64,000 bases of DNA from an uncultured Bacilli bacterium (GTDB lineage: Bacteria > Bacillota_I > Bacilli_A > RF39 > UBA660), in contig CAKPDF010000002.1 of assembly GCA_934148535.1 (NCBI GenBank), forward strand, positions 62,001 through 126,000. The letters are read 5' to 3'. Shown here in pieces: positions 45,640 to 54,704 of this stretch (its first letter is position 1; each line of letters starts with the position of its first letter). The position numbers and the translations under genes are program-made. The notes beneath the pieces are model-generated. The model did not search any database and had not been told where the DNA came from. It saw nothing but the letters and a program-made list of their open reading frames with translations.

Positions 45640-46860
45640 TTAATCATTCCTCTCATCATACATTGAATCAATTAAATTAAATAAATCATCTGTAAGTTCT
45701 AAATCTTTTTTAGAAGATTTATTAGTTTTTGTTTCCTGCTTTGGTTGTTCTTGATGTACTTCTTCACCCATACTCTTTTTCAAAGTAGATAAAAGATTAA
45801 TACTACTTTTTACTGGTGGAACTTCTTTCTTATGAGGCTTGTCCATAATTTCTTCTCCACTAGAAACAATCTTTACTTCAGGCTTTTCTACTTTTTCTTC
45901 TTTTTCATCAAGATAATCATATTTCTTGTTTACTTTTGGTGCTTCATATGGAACACCATAATCATAATAATTCTCAGTAGCATCACCAAAAGTTATATCC
46001 TTCTTTTCTTCTTCTACTTCTTTTACTTCATCTTCCTTTAGCATATCATATACTAAATTATCTTCTGTCTTTTTCTTCCTTTGTTCTTCTTTAGCCTCTT
46101 TTAAAAGTTCACAATTTTCACACATTAAATTCTCTTTTATATCATCAACTAAACTACCATATGCTTTTTTTCTAACTGTTTCAAAATCAACATTTTTAGT
46201 AGTAGAACTTCTCTTTATTTCATAACTAGCTTCATCTACTTCTTTTATTTGATCCTTAGAATAATTTTTATCTAATACTCCATATATAGGTGAAATTATA
46301 GGCGTAGCCTTAAATTTATGTTCTTCTTCTTTAGGCTTCTTATCTTTATAAATATCTGCTACCTTCTTGTCTTTCTTCACAGGTTCTGTTCTTCTAACAG
46401 GAGGCTTTTCTAAAACTGTATTTGTCATCTTTTCATCATTAATAGAAGCAACCTTTTTAGTTCTAGAAGGAACAAAATCACTATCATCAAACTCTACAGG
46501 AAACTTAAAAGATTTTTCGTTAGTTCTTGGAATTTCTACAGTATCCTCAGTATAAAGATTATGACTGCTTCTTGAACTTACCCTAGAAGAAACATTAAAA
46601 TCAGGTTTAACATCTGTATCATTTTCTAAGTTAAACTTTTCTTTTTCCTTTTCTTCCTCTTCAATTTTTTCCCTCATAAATGTAGGTAATTTTGATTCTT
46701 CTGGTTCTTTAGCTTCAACTTTAGTTGTCTCTTTAACCAAATTTTTATTAGGAGTCTCTTCCTTTTTAATCTCTTTTATTTTTACAGCTTCTTCTTTTTT
46801 ATCCTCATATACTTCTTCTTCATCAGTGAACAAATCTTTTATCTTATCAAATAGTCCCAC
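45640..46860 (-). CDS. Large charged protein with SepF-like N terminus, possible division scaffold
   Basis: 406 residues, extremely rich in Lys and Glu, mostly disordered or coiled coil. The N terminus MGLFDKIKDLFTDEEEVYED resembles the amphipathic membrane-targeting helix and acidic stretch of SepF, but no SepF core domain follows. A conserved-looking block FKATPIISPIYGVLDKNY (about 183-200) and a C-terminal helix LELTDDLFNLIDSMY are the only ordered parts. It lies between the lipoprotein and YtxG-like genes, 1.3 kb from ftsZ. A role as membrane-bound scaffold in division is inference. Confidence 0.65.
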   Translation of the reverse strand: MGLFDKIKDLFTDEEEVYEDKKEEAVKIKEIKKEETPNKNLVKETTKVEAKEPEESKLPTFMREKIEEEEKEKEKFNLENDTDVKPDFNVSSRVSSRSSHNLYTEDTVEIPRTNEKSFKFPVEFDDSDFVPSRTKKVASINDEKMTNTVLEKPPVRRTEPVKKDKKVADIYKDKKPKEEEHKFKATPIISPIYGVLDKNYSKDQIKEVDEASYEIKRSSTTKNVDFETVRKKAYGSLVDDIKENLMCENCELLKEAKEEQRKKKTEDNLVYDMLKEDEVKEVEEEKKDITFGDATENYYDYGVPYEAPKVNKKYDYLDEKEEKVEKPEVKIVSSGEEIMDKPHKKEVPPVKSSINLLSTLKKSMGEEVHQEQPKQETKTNKSSKKDLELTDDLFNLIDSMYDERND

Positions 46861-46885
46861 TATTTAGCACCTCTTTCTCATATTT

Positions 46886-47536
46886 TTATTCATCAGGTAA
46901 CTTTTCACTGCCAGTATCTGCTTCTTCTTCAGTAATATACTCATTCAAATATTGAGTAAAATCGCTACTAGCATCTTCTGGTTTATCAATATTGTAAGTT
47001 ATATCAGAACCAGAATTATGATTATCATCTAATAAATTCTCTATAATATTATCATTATATGAAATATTATTCAAAAGAATAGATGACAAAGTAATAATAT
47101 CATTTAAATTATATTGATCAGTATATACTTCCACCTTAGCATAATTATATACAATTTCAACATAAAATTTATCATCATCAGTTTTAGTGATTTTTATAAA
47201 ACCAGTTTTATCACCTGAACTAACTTTAGAAGAATAATAACTATCTTCAATTTCTTTATAATTAAGTGAGTTCTTATAATAATAACTAGTAATATCAACA
47301 TACATATATATCTTTGTTCCCATACCCATAAATATTTGATTATTAGAATCATTTTCTATAAGTCTTACACCTTTAGGAACATAAAATCTATATCCATTAG
47401 CAACTTCATTAGTACCATTTGTTTTATTATTAATTACTTGAGAGACCAACTCTTTATAGTCTCCATTATTTATATCCGTCCTAACACACCCTGTTAACAA
47501 CATTAAAAATAAGACAAGTAATATTTTCTTTTTCAT
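46886..47536 (-). CDS. Putative lipoprotein
   Basis: 216 residues. The signal peptide MKKKILLVLFLMLLTGC ends in the lipobox LTGC, so Cys17 should be lipidated and the protein held outside the membrane. The mature part (about 60-170) is predicted beta-rich (GYRFYVPKGVRLIEN, IFMGMGTKIYMYVDI), with an acidic C terminus. First gene of the operon with the SepF-like, YtxG and YtxH genes. The function is unknown. Confidence 0.85.
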   Translation of the reverse strand: MKKKILLVLFLMLLTGCVRTDINNGDYKELVSQVINNKTNGTNEVANGYRFYVPKGVRLIENDSNNQIFMGMGTKIYMYVDITSYYYKNSLNYKEIEDSYYSSKVSSGDKTGFIKITKTDDDKFYVEIVYNYAKVEVYTDQYNLNDIITLSSILLNNISYNDNIIENLLDDNHNSGSDITYNIDKPEDASSDFTQYLNEYITEEEADTGSEKLPDE

Positions 47537-47595
47537 ATATTACCACCTACTCTTAAAATATTATATCAAAAAAGCCAAAAAATTAAAATACTTTA

Positions 47596-47624
47596 TTAAA
47601 CTTTTTTCATTTTTTTTATATAAT
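47596..47624 (+). promoter_or_regulatory. Promoter of the small Gly/Tyr/Pro-rich protein gene
   Basis: TTAAAC (47596-47601), 17-base spacer, perfect TATAAT (47619-47624). The start site falls almost at the ribosome binding site AAAGGAG, giving a very short leader. Confidence 0.65.
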
Positions 47625-47645
47625 ACTTTGAAAGGAGAAAGAAAA

Positions 47646-47837
47646 ATGTACAATAATCCTAACTATAATTTTTATAGAAGACAAATGATGCCAGGAAATA
47701 GATTCGTTGGTGGAGGATTTTTAGCACCATTCGTTCTTGGTGGAATAACCGGTGGACTCTTAGCGCCAGCATTCTATAATAACCCAAGACCAATTTATTA
47801 TCCATATCCTCCAACTCCGCCAATATATTACTACTAA
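47646..47837 (+). CDS. Small Gly/Tyr/Pro-rich protein
   Basis: 63 residues from ATG 47646, with AAAGGAG ten bases upstream. Tyr/Asn-rich start (MYNNPNYNFYRRQ), a glycine-rich hydrophobic stretch (FVGGGFLAPFVLGGITGGLLAPAF) that could insert in a membrane, and a Pro/Tyr tail ending PPIYYY. It resembles small, uncharacterised membrane or coat-like proteins of Firmicutes. One of the few plus-strand genes, and its stop overlaps the rpoZ stop by four bases, tail to tail. Confidence 0.75.
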   Translation: MYNNPNYNFYRRQMMPGNRFVGGGFLAPFVLGGITGGLLAPAFYNNPRPIYYPYPPTPPIYYY

Positions 47838-48034
47838 ATCTTATGAACATGAATTAGTCCAGCATAAACTTCTTCTAATGCTCTTCCTATATTTTTAGAA
47901 GATTTATATTCATTTTCATTCATCTGATAAAATTTAGTTTTTGTCATTTGTTTACTTCTAGTAGAAACTATATATACTAATGCATACTTAGAGTCAACAA
48001 TATTTAATATTTTATCAATTGATGGATAAATCAT
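47834..48034 (-). CDS. rpoZ: RNA polymerase omega subunit
   Basis: 66 residues. MIYPSIDKILNIVDSKYALVYIVSTRSKQM and KNIGRALEEVYAGLIHV correspond to the two conserved parts of omega (the MLxPSIDxLxxxxxSKYxLV start and the GKALEEI-AGK end). It aids assembly and stability of RNA polymerase. Here it is not linked to gmk as in many Bacilli. GGGAG precedes the ATG. Convergent with the small plus-strand gene. Confidence 0.88.
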   Translation of the reverse strand: MIYPSIDKILNIVDSKYALVYIVSTRSKQMTKTKFYQMNENEYKSSKNIGRALEEVYAGLIHVHKI

Positions 48035-48139
48035 AATCTCACACTCCCTCTTACTATATAAATACTATATTACATATTTTTCTAAATTTCAAGCAAGTTG
48101 ACACATTATATACATAATTTTTTTTGACAAAAATTTTAA

Positions 48140-48166
48140 AAAGAGTAGACTTAATGTCTACTCTTT
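48140..48166 (-). terminator. Strong intrinsic terminator downstream of ftsZ
   Basis: AAAGAGTAGAC and GTCTACTCTTT form an 11-pair stem around a five-base loop; TTAAAATTTTT follows on the minus strand. It starts two bases after the ftsZ stop. Confidence 0.92.
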
Positions 48167-48167
48167 G

Positions 48168-49250
48168 TTAATATTCATCTCTATCCCTTAAAAATGGAGG
48201 AACATCAAAATCACTCATATCATCTTCATCCATATTGTTTTTATATAGTTCTTCTCTCTTAGTAGAACTAAAACTATGGTATAAAGGTTCACTAGGTTTT
48301 TCAAAACCAGTAGCAATAACAGTTACAATAACTTCATCATTTAAATTTTCATTAATAACTGCACCAAAAATAGTATTAATATCAGTATTAGCAGCACTAC
48401 GAATAACTTCAGCAGCTTCCTCTACTTCAAATAAAGTAAGTGAAGAACCACCAGTTACATTAATAATAGCATCTGTAGCACCATCAATAGAAGTCTCAAG
48501 TAATGGACTAGATACCGCTTGTTTAGCAGCCTCAACTGCTCTATCCTCTCCAGAACCAACACCAATACCAATCAAAGCATTACCTCTATCCTTCATAACA
48601 GTTTTAACATCAGCAAAATCTAGGTTTACAAGACCTGCTACTGCAATCAAATCAGAAATAGATTGGACACCTCTATGTAAAACATTATCAACTTCTCTAA
48701 ATGCTGCAAGCATTGGAGTGCTCTTATCAATAAGTTCTCTTAATCTATCATTAGGTATAACAATTAAAGTATCAACATGTTTTTTCAACTCATCAAGTCC
48801 ATTAACAGCCTGTTCCATTCTCTTTTTACCTTCAAAACTAAAAGGTTTAGTAACAATACCAACTGTTAAAGCACCTAAATCCTGAGCAATTTCAGCAACT
48901 ACTGGAGCAGCACCTGTTCCAGTACCACCACCCATTCCACAAGTAACAAATACCATATCAGCACCTTTTAAAGCATCCTCAATAGCAGCCTTGCTTTCTA
49001 GTGCAGCCTCTCTTCCAACTTCAGGATTTGCCCCAGCACCTAAACCATCAGTAAGTTCACTACCAATTTGTAATTTAATAGGTGCCAAAGATTTATTTAA
49101 TGCTTGAACATCAGTATTAGCAACAATAAAATCCACACCTTTTAAACCAGACTCTACCATTCTATTAACGGCATTACCACCGCCACCACCAATACCTATA
49201 ACCTTTATTTTAGCTAATTGATCCATTTCTAATCCTAACATATTATCCAT
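48168..49250 (-). CDS. ftsZ: Cell division GTPase FtsZ
   Basis: 360 residues. Tubulin-like: KVIGIGGGGGNAVNRMVESGL, FIVANTDVQAL, the GTP-binding G-box GMGGGTGTGAAPVVAEIA, NDRL and VDFADVKTVM-type synergy loop (LDFADVKTVMKDRGNALIGIG). A short linker leads to the C-terminal peptide DFDVPPFLRDR that binds FtsA and other partners. It builds the Z-ring at mid-cell. It starts four bases after ftsA in a two-gene operon. The rest of the usual dcw cluster is absent here. Confidence 0.98.
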   Translation of the reverse strand: MDNMLGLEMDQLAKIKVIGIGGGGGNAVNRMVESGLKGVDFIVANTDVQALNKSLAPIKLQIGSELTDGLGAGANPEVGREAALESKAAIEDALKGADMVFVTCGMGGGTGTGAAPVVAEIAQDLGALTVGIVTKPFSFEGKKRMEQAVNGLDELKKHVDTLIVIPNDRLRELIDKSTPMLAAFREVDNVLHRGVQSISDLIAVAGLVNLDFADVKTVMKDRGNALIGIGVGSGEDRAVEAAKQAVSSPLLETSIDGATDAIINVTGGSSLTLFEVEEAAEVIRSAANTDINTIFGAVINENLNDEVIVTVIATGFEKPSEPLYHSFSSTKREELYKNNMDEDDMSDFDVPPFLRDRDEY

Positions 49251-49254
49251 AATA

Positions 49255-50508
49255 CTATTTTTCCTCCTTACCTGCTATAAAACCACCAAAAATTTTATTT
49301 ATAATTGCATTATCTTTCTTTAATTTATTATTAGGAGTTACCAATGAAGTCTCATCTTCAACGCTAACCATAGAATATTCTCTTCCCCTGCTTTCCATTT
49401 TATCAATAAAGTACTTGATCATTCCTAAAGCAGTACAATATTTATTATCACGAACTCCTAAAGTAGTAACATTATATATTATAACATCTTTTCCAAATAT
49501 TTCATAGGCCAAATTTTTAAAAGATTTAAATTCTGTTACTCCTCCAGTCAAAACTATATAACTAATATCTTGATTAGTTAAAGTTCTAATATCTTTTTTT
49601 GCCATATTCATAATCTCTACAAGTCTACTCATAGCAACCTCAGAAACTTCTAATTGATTAAGTTTGACCTTTTCACCAATTGTATTTTTAACTTCATAAA
49701 TTTCATTTAATTGACAAAATCTTTTATGACTACTAGCAAATTTTTCTTTTAATATTCTACCATCAAAAATACTAACGCCAAATACATAGGCCAAATCTTT
49801 TTCTACATTTATACCACCAACTTGTAAAACATCATTAGCAATAAGTTTACCTCTATTAAATACACTAACATCAGTAGTTTCATGACCTATATTAATCACA
49901 ACTCCAATTTTTTTATCCAAATTAGAATTTCTAACCTCATAATAATCTCCAATACCCGAAAAAGTAATATCGACTACTTCTAATCCTGCTCCTTCAATAA
50001 CTGATAGGACAGAATAAATATTCTTCTTAGGCGTTGATACCATTATACCCTTTATTTCTAATTTTTGTCCACTTTTACCTACCGGTTTACTAATTCCTTC
50101 ACTATCGTCTATAGAATACTCAATTGGTAACACTGTAACAAGTTCATAATCAGGCTCTAATTTATTATATACGGAAGTTTTTATAACACGATTGACATCA
50201 TCACTAGTAACAAATCCATGTTCATTTTTTATATCTACCTCGCCATCTACTAGCAAGAATTTTGAATTATAACTAGGAACATTAACAATAACTTTTTTTA
50301 TTTCAATACCAAGCATATCATTAATTTCTTTCATACCATCACGAATTGCATCCACTAGAATATTAGGTTCTACAATCAAACCTTTCTTCAGTCCTTTTGA
50401 AGGAACAGTATGTGCCGCTAAAATATTGATTTTATCATTAAAATATTCCCCAACAACAAATTTAATGGAGTAAGTTCCAATATCAATACTAGTATATATC
50501 TTCCTCAC
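49255..50508 (-). CDS. ftsA: Cell division protein FtsA
   Basis: 417 residues from GTG 50508; AGGAGAG lies nine bases upstream, while the longer TTG start touches that site. Actin-like ATPase: YTSIDIGTYSIKFVVGE, the 1C insertion (about 80-160), GVVINIGHETTDVSVF and YIVLTGGVTEFKSF. It tethers FtsZ to the membrane; the extreme C-terminal region (NAIINKIFGGFIAGKEEK) is amphipathic as required. In an operon with ftsZ. Confidence 0.95.
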   Translation of the reverse strand: MRKIYTSIDIGTYSIKFVVGEYFNDKINILAAHTVPSKGLKKGLIVEPNILVDAIRDGMKEINDMLGIEIKKVIVNVPSYNSKFLLVDGEVDIKNEHGFVTSDDVNRVIKTSVYNKLEPDYELVTVLPIEYSIDDSEGISKPVGKSGQKLEIKGIMVSTPKKNIYSVLSVIEGAGLEVVDITFSGIGDYYEVRNSNLDKKIGVVINIGHETTDVSVFNRGKLIANDVLQVGGINVEKDLAYVFGVSIFDGRILKEKFASSHKRFCQLNEIYEVKNTIGEKVKLNQLEVSEVAMSRLVEIMNMAKKDIRTLTNQDISYIVLTGGVTEFKSFKNLAYEIFGKDVIIYNVTTLGVRDNKYCTALGMIKYFIDKMESRGREYSMVSVEDETSLVTPNNKLKKDNAIINKIFGGFIAGKEEK

Positions 50509-50576
50509 GCATATCAACTCTCCTAAAATAATACAAATTAATTATACACTAAAAAAAAGAAAAAGAAAAGATTTTA

Positions 50577-51875
50577 TTATATATTTACTTTATTTTTTCT
50601 CCTCTTTTTCTTATTAGATACAATTAATACTACAATTAAAACTAAACTCAAAGCAATTAAACCACTAACTGCTATATATAAATACTTTTGTTCACTTTTA
50701 TATTTACTAGTTAAATCTTTTAGCATATCTTCATCATATCTTTGAAGTGTACCTTCTTTTTCATCATATATATATAATGACTTTTCTCCATTTTCAACAT
50801 TCATACCATATATTAAATCAAACTTACTACTTTGTGATAATCTATAACTTGTATAACTAACATCATTTACCTTAAATGAATACTTAGAATATCCTTTTGG
50901 TATATCATTTTTATCCATATTTTGAATATATAAAGTAAGATTTCCTACTTTTAACACCTTATATGGAGTATAACTTTTCTTTTTAGCATCATAAACATAT
51001 AAACCTGTTTTACCTTGATTATTTTTTAGTACTACCAATGTAAGATTACTCTTCTTATTAACATAAGCAATAACATCTTGATCATCTATTTTAATAGTAG
51101 TTTCTTCAAAATTTTCTGGTTTAATAGTTTCATCGTGATTTTTCTTAACGATAGTATAATTAGCTTTATCAATAGTAACTTTGATAGGCTTTTGATCTTC
51201 TACTGTAATATTTAATTTATATACTTTCTCATTACCATTTTCTGCAGTTACTTTAATTTCTATTTTATTCTCACCAGGCGTCAAAGTAATTTCTCCAGCA
51301 CCTGATACAGAAGCTTTACTATCATTAGCAGTTGCATTTATTTTGATTTTTTCAACACTTTCATCAACTTTTAATGAATATTCTAAAGTATCTTTATCAA
51401 ATTTAGGACTTAATTCATATCCCTCTACTCCTAGTTCTTTCAAGTAATTATCGGATGAATATTCTTTTGGAGTAACCTTTGCAGGCTCTACTACTTTTAT
51501 TGTTGCTGATGCATTATTAAGAGCATATTCAGATTCTTTAGCAAGTTCCCTAATTCTAACACCAGATGAAGAACAAGTAACTGTACCACTAGATGTAGGC
51601 TTTACATTGAAAGAATATGACTTAGAACTAGAAGATGTATTCATATCATCAAAACTCAAATCAATTCCTCCACTAGCACCAGCGCCACTACAAGAAACAC
51701 TACCTATTATAGTATATATTCCACTATCAGCATTTACTGTAACTGTAACCTTAGCAGTATTGCCTTTCGTTACAGAAGAAGGAGTACTAATACTTACACT
51801 AGATGCAGATACACTCCCAACTCCTATAACAAAACTTAAAAATATCATTAAAATTTTATTTATTCTTTTTTTCAT
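50577..51875 (-). CDS. Membrane-anchored surface protein with cadherin-like beta-sandwich domain
   Basis: 432 residues. Signal peptide (MKKRINKILMIFLSFVIGVGSVSA), a Ser/Thr-rich beta domain (25-125, SSVTKGNTAKVTVTVNADSGIYTIIGSVSC) of the type seen in cohesin-like or Ig-like modules, and a cadherin-like beta-sandwich domain (about 145-225, YLKELGVEGYELSPKFDKDTLEYSLKV). A region of unknown fold follows, then a C-terminal membrane helix (YLYIAVSGLIALSLVLIVVLI) and a basic tail. It lies 11 bases after the dockerin-bearing glucosaminidase gene. It may hold that enzyme at the surface; this is inference. Confidence 0.78.
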   Translation of the reverse strand: MKKRINKILMIFLSFVIGVGSVSASSVSISTPSSVTKGNTAKVTVTVNADSGIYTIIGSVSCSGAGASGGIDLSFDDMNTSSSSKSYSFNVKPTSSGTVTCSSSGVRIRELAKESEYALNNASATIKVVEPAKVTPKEYSSDNYLKELGVEGYELSPKFDKDTLEYSLKVDESVEKIKINATANDSKASVSGAGEITLTPGENKIEIKVTAENGNEKVYKLNITVEDQKPIKVTIDKANYTIVKKNHDETIKPENFEETTIKIDDQDVIAYVNKKSNLTLVVLKNNQGKTGLYVYDAKKKSYTPYKVLKVGNLTLYIQNMDKNDIPKGYSKYSFKVNDVSYTSYRLSQSSKFDLIYGMNVENGEKSLYIYDEKEGTLQRYDEDMLKDLTSKYKSEQKYLYIAVSGLIALSLVLIVVLIVSNKKKRRKNKVNI

Positions 51876-51886
51876 AATACCTCCAA

Positions 51887-54439
51887 CTATCCGTTAAGAT
51901 TTGTATAGCCGTTTAATTGTCTTAATATTGCTAAACAATCATCTTTATTTATCTTTCCATCTTTATTAGCATCAGCAGCCGTTTTATATGCTCCACTATA
52001 ATTAGCATAACCATTAATTTGTCTTAATATTGCTAAGCAATCATCTTTATCTATCTTACCATCACCATTTATATCACCATAAATAACAACAGAATATTTC
52101 TTTGTCTCTTTAGAATTGCTTACAGTTACAACATCACCAGTTTTAAAGATATCATTTTTAATATTACCGTTTTTATCTCTTATAGTAGCACTTGCAAACA
52201 TATTGGATTTTGTAACATTATTAATAAATCCACTAACACCAGTATTAGCACCTATTCCAAATATATAATCATTATTATATTTTACACCACTATTATTCAT
52301 AATAGTAACAATATCTATTATATCTTCATCATTAGCAGATATTCTCTTAACATTTATTTTATAAGTTCTAGTCCTAGTATTTTGACCTGTTACAACAACA
52401 TCAATTACTTGATTATCAGATGTTATTTCAATAGTACCAGTACCACTCACACTAGCACCACTATAGATTTTAGTAACATCTACACTAATTGTTTGGGTAC
52501 CAGCAGGAACATTTATATCATATTCATATTTATCATAATTAAAATCGCTTAAAGTATTACCATTTACCTTCAAATCACTTAAATAATTATTAGGATTTCC
52601 CAATCTAGGTGAATCTACCGCATTAGCAGGCATATTGTTATATATTGGTATTACAAAAGTAAAATCATGAGATAAATAATCACCCATAGTAGCGTACGAA
52701 ACAAATGCTGAACCGCCTTCACTAACAACTGCAGATAAATTTTGTTGATATTGATGAGTATAATTACCATCAGTAGTAGATACATCAAACTTTTGATAAT
52801 AAACATTATCTTGATTTATATCAATATATTGACTTTTTACAAACTTACCTCCACCTAATATAGCATTATAAGGTGTATTCCAGCCATTATTTTTAGCATA
52901 TTCCATACCTCTTACTATTTTATTTTCACCATATACACTTATATTAAAGAAATTATAATAGGAAGAATATGTATTTCCACCACTAGTCCAACTACCTCCA
53001 AGTCTTGGATCAGATGAACCAACTCCCTTAATTTCTTGTCTCATTCTAGATGCAATATATGTAGCAGAAACATCATTCTCTCTACAAGAATTAATTATAT
53101 CATTAGCAACATTAGAAGACCCATTATAAACCTTATTCCAATCAACTATCGAACCTACTATATTATTAACAAGTTTCTGATCATATACCGAATTATAATT
53201 TAAAAGAGTAAATCCAAATATATACTTTTCATTTAAATAATTTCTAGGATCTAAATAAAATGCTATAGCTTCTTTTGAAGCATTATACCAACCTGTTTCT
53301 GTAGAATAATCATAAAAAGTATTAGTTAATATATTATAAGTATTTAAATCCATAGATATATAATTATCATCAAATCCATATTTTCCTTTTTGTAATAAAC
53401 TTCTGCCATTATACGCTTGATTTTCAACTACCTCGCTAAAATCTAGATTAATTTTTTCAGGTACAAAACTCCAATTTGGATGTCTTGCATGAATCTCTGC
53501 TAAATATGGTAAATAACTATCAGGAAATCCCATATTTCTTAAAGTAGTATAATAACTCTCAACTCCACCATTACTATTATAATAACTTTGAGCCTTACTA
53601 GATAACTTAGTAGTATTTACATAGTAAGCACAAGTCCAACCTGTTTCATTGTTTTCAGTAGTAACATTATAATAATAACCGCAAGCTCCAGAACCTTCTT
53701 TTGTCTCGTTAATTTTAACTTTTTGCCCACAACTAAGAGTTCCAGTTCTAGAACCACTACCAGCAGCAGATTTTAAAGAAACATCACCAGTATTTTCATA
53801 ACATGTTCCAACACCATCACTAGTTCTTGTATCATAATCTTCCTTTCGATAAATATTATCACCAGTAGTAGATTTACCAACATTAACGCCGCTACTTCCA
53901 CTACCACTACTACTATTATTAGAAGTGTCAATATATTTACCGCAAGAATATCCAATAGTACCATTAAATTCTACCTTATACCAAGTACAGCCACCACTAG
54001 TACCAGCATTTTTATCTATAACATTTATACTATCGCCACAGTTTGCAGATGCAGCTTTACCACCAACTCTACCAGGATTATTCCATATACCTAAAGGATC
54101 ATTATTTTCAATACAAATTACTTTTCCTTTTTCATAAGAACTAGAATCTAAAGTTACATATTTAGCAGCTACATACCCAGTCTTATTATCATATTTTATT
54201 TTATGCCATGTCATAGGACCACTAGAACTTGCAGAAGTAGCAGCATTTTGTTCTAATATTTCTATTTTAGCGCCACAAGGAGCACTTCCAATTCCTGATG
54301 CAGTAGGTGAACCCGCTTCTCTTATAGTTAAAGGCTCATTATCATCAGGACAGTATACAGTTCCTGTTAAGGCTTGTACTTCTATATTAAACATAAATAT
54401 AAAAATCATACTTAAGAAAAAAATTATTTTCTTCTTCAA
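51887..54439 (-). CDS. Secreted N-acetylglucosaminidase with SH3b, cadherin-like and dockerin-like domains
   Basis: About 850 residues. TTG at 54439 is chosen because AGGTGG lies six bases before it. Signal peptide (MKKKIIFFLSMIFIFMFNIEVQA), then three Cys-containing SH3b-like domains (about 25-100, 110-180, 215-285). The glucosaminidase domain follows (about 300-620, YLPYLAEIHARHPNWSF, SRMRQEIKGVG with the catalytic Glu, YNFFNISVYGE). Next is a cadherin-like sandwich (about 635-715). The C terminus has two calcium-binding repeats, DINGDGKIDKDDCLAILRQ and DANKDGKINKDDCLAILRQ, of dockerin type. It cleaves peptidoglycan glycan strands. Confidence 0.88.
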   Translation of the reverse strand: MKKKIIFFLSMIFIFMFNIEVQALTGTVYCPDDNEPLTIREAGSPTASGIGSAPCGAKIEILEQNAATSASSSGPMTWHKIKYDNKTGYVAAKYVTLDSSSYEKGKVICIENNDPLGIWNNPGRVGGKAASANCGDSINVIDKNAGTSGGCTWYKVEFNGTIGYSCGKYIDTSNNSSSGSGSSGVNVGKSTTGDNIYRKEDYDTRTSDGVGTCYENTGDVSLKSAAGSGSRTGTLSCGQKVKINETKEGSGACGYYYNVTTENNETGWTCAYYVNTTKLSSKAQSYYNSNGGVESYYTTLRNMGFPDSYLPYLAEIHARHPNWSFVPEKINLDFSEVVENQAYNGRSLLQKGKYGFDDNYISMDLNTYNILTNTFYDYSTETGWYNASKEAIAFYLDPRNYLNEKYIFGFTLLNYNSVYDQKLVNNIVGSIVDWNKVYNGSSNVANDIINSCRENDVSATYIASRMRQEIKGVGSSDPRLGGSWTSGGNTYSSYYNFFNISVYGENKIVRGMEYAKNNGWNTPYNAILGGGKFVKSQYIDINQDNVYYQKFDVSTTDGNYTHQYQQNLSAVVSEGGSAFVSYATMGDYLSHDFTFVIPIYNNMPANAVDSPRLGNPNNYLSDLKVNGNTLSDFNYDKYEYDINVPAGTQTISVDVTKIYSGASVSGTGTIEITSDNQVIDVVVTGQNTRTRTYKINVKRISANDEDIIDIVTIMNNSGVKYNNDYIFGIGANTGVSGFINNVTKSNMFASATIRDKNGNIKNDIFKTGDVVTVSNSKETKKYSVVIYGDINGDGKIDKDDCLAILRQINGYANYSGAYKTAADANKDGKINKDDCLAILRQLNGYTNLNG

Positions 54440-54542
54440 TCTTACCACCTACTTTTTACTACCTACATTATAACAAAATATTTGATAATTTTCTACATTT
54501 TTTTAAATATTTACATTTATTTACAATACATAACTATTAATT

Positions 54543-54646
54543 ACAATATACTAAAAAAGAAGATACAATAATATATCTCCTTAAATTCTAACTAATCTTT
54601 TTAACCTTACTCTTGCCTCTTAAATCTTTTAATATTTTCTTCATTT
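54543..54646. repeat. Direct repeat copy 1: relic of the sigma-factor gene 3' end
   Basis: 104 bp, 101 identical to 55607-55710, offset 1064 bp. It includes the stop and last 19 codons of the sigma gene (relic stop at 54588) plus 45 bp of its downstream sequence. The mismatches cluster near 54611-54615. Confidence 0.92.
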
Positions 54647-54651
54647 ATTAT

Positions 54652-54679
54652 TTGCTTTTTTTCGAATAAAAGATATAAT
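54652..54679 (+). promoter_or_regulatory. Promoter of the PemK-like gene
   Basis: TTGCTT (54652-54657), 16-base spacer, perfect TATAAT (54674-54679). It begins only six bases beyond the left direct repeat, so the promoter belongs to the inserted cassette. Confidence 0.65.
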
Positions 54680-54704
54680 AATATATCAAGAAAGTTGGTG
54701 TAAA

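Noticed and set aside
48235..48885. Plus-strand open frame of 216 codons opposite ftsZ
   Set aside because: Explained by codon bias of ftsZ; no ribosome site, no recognised motif.
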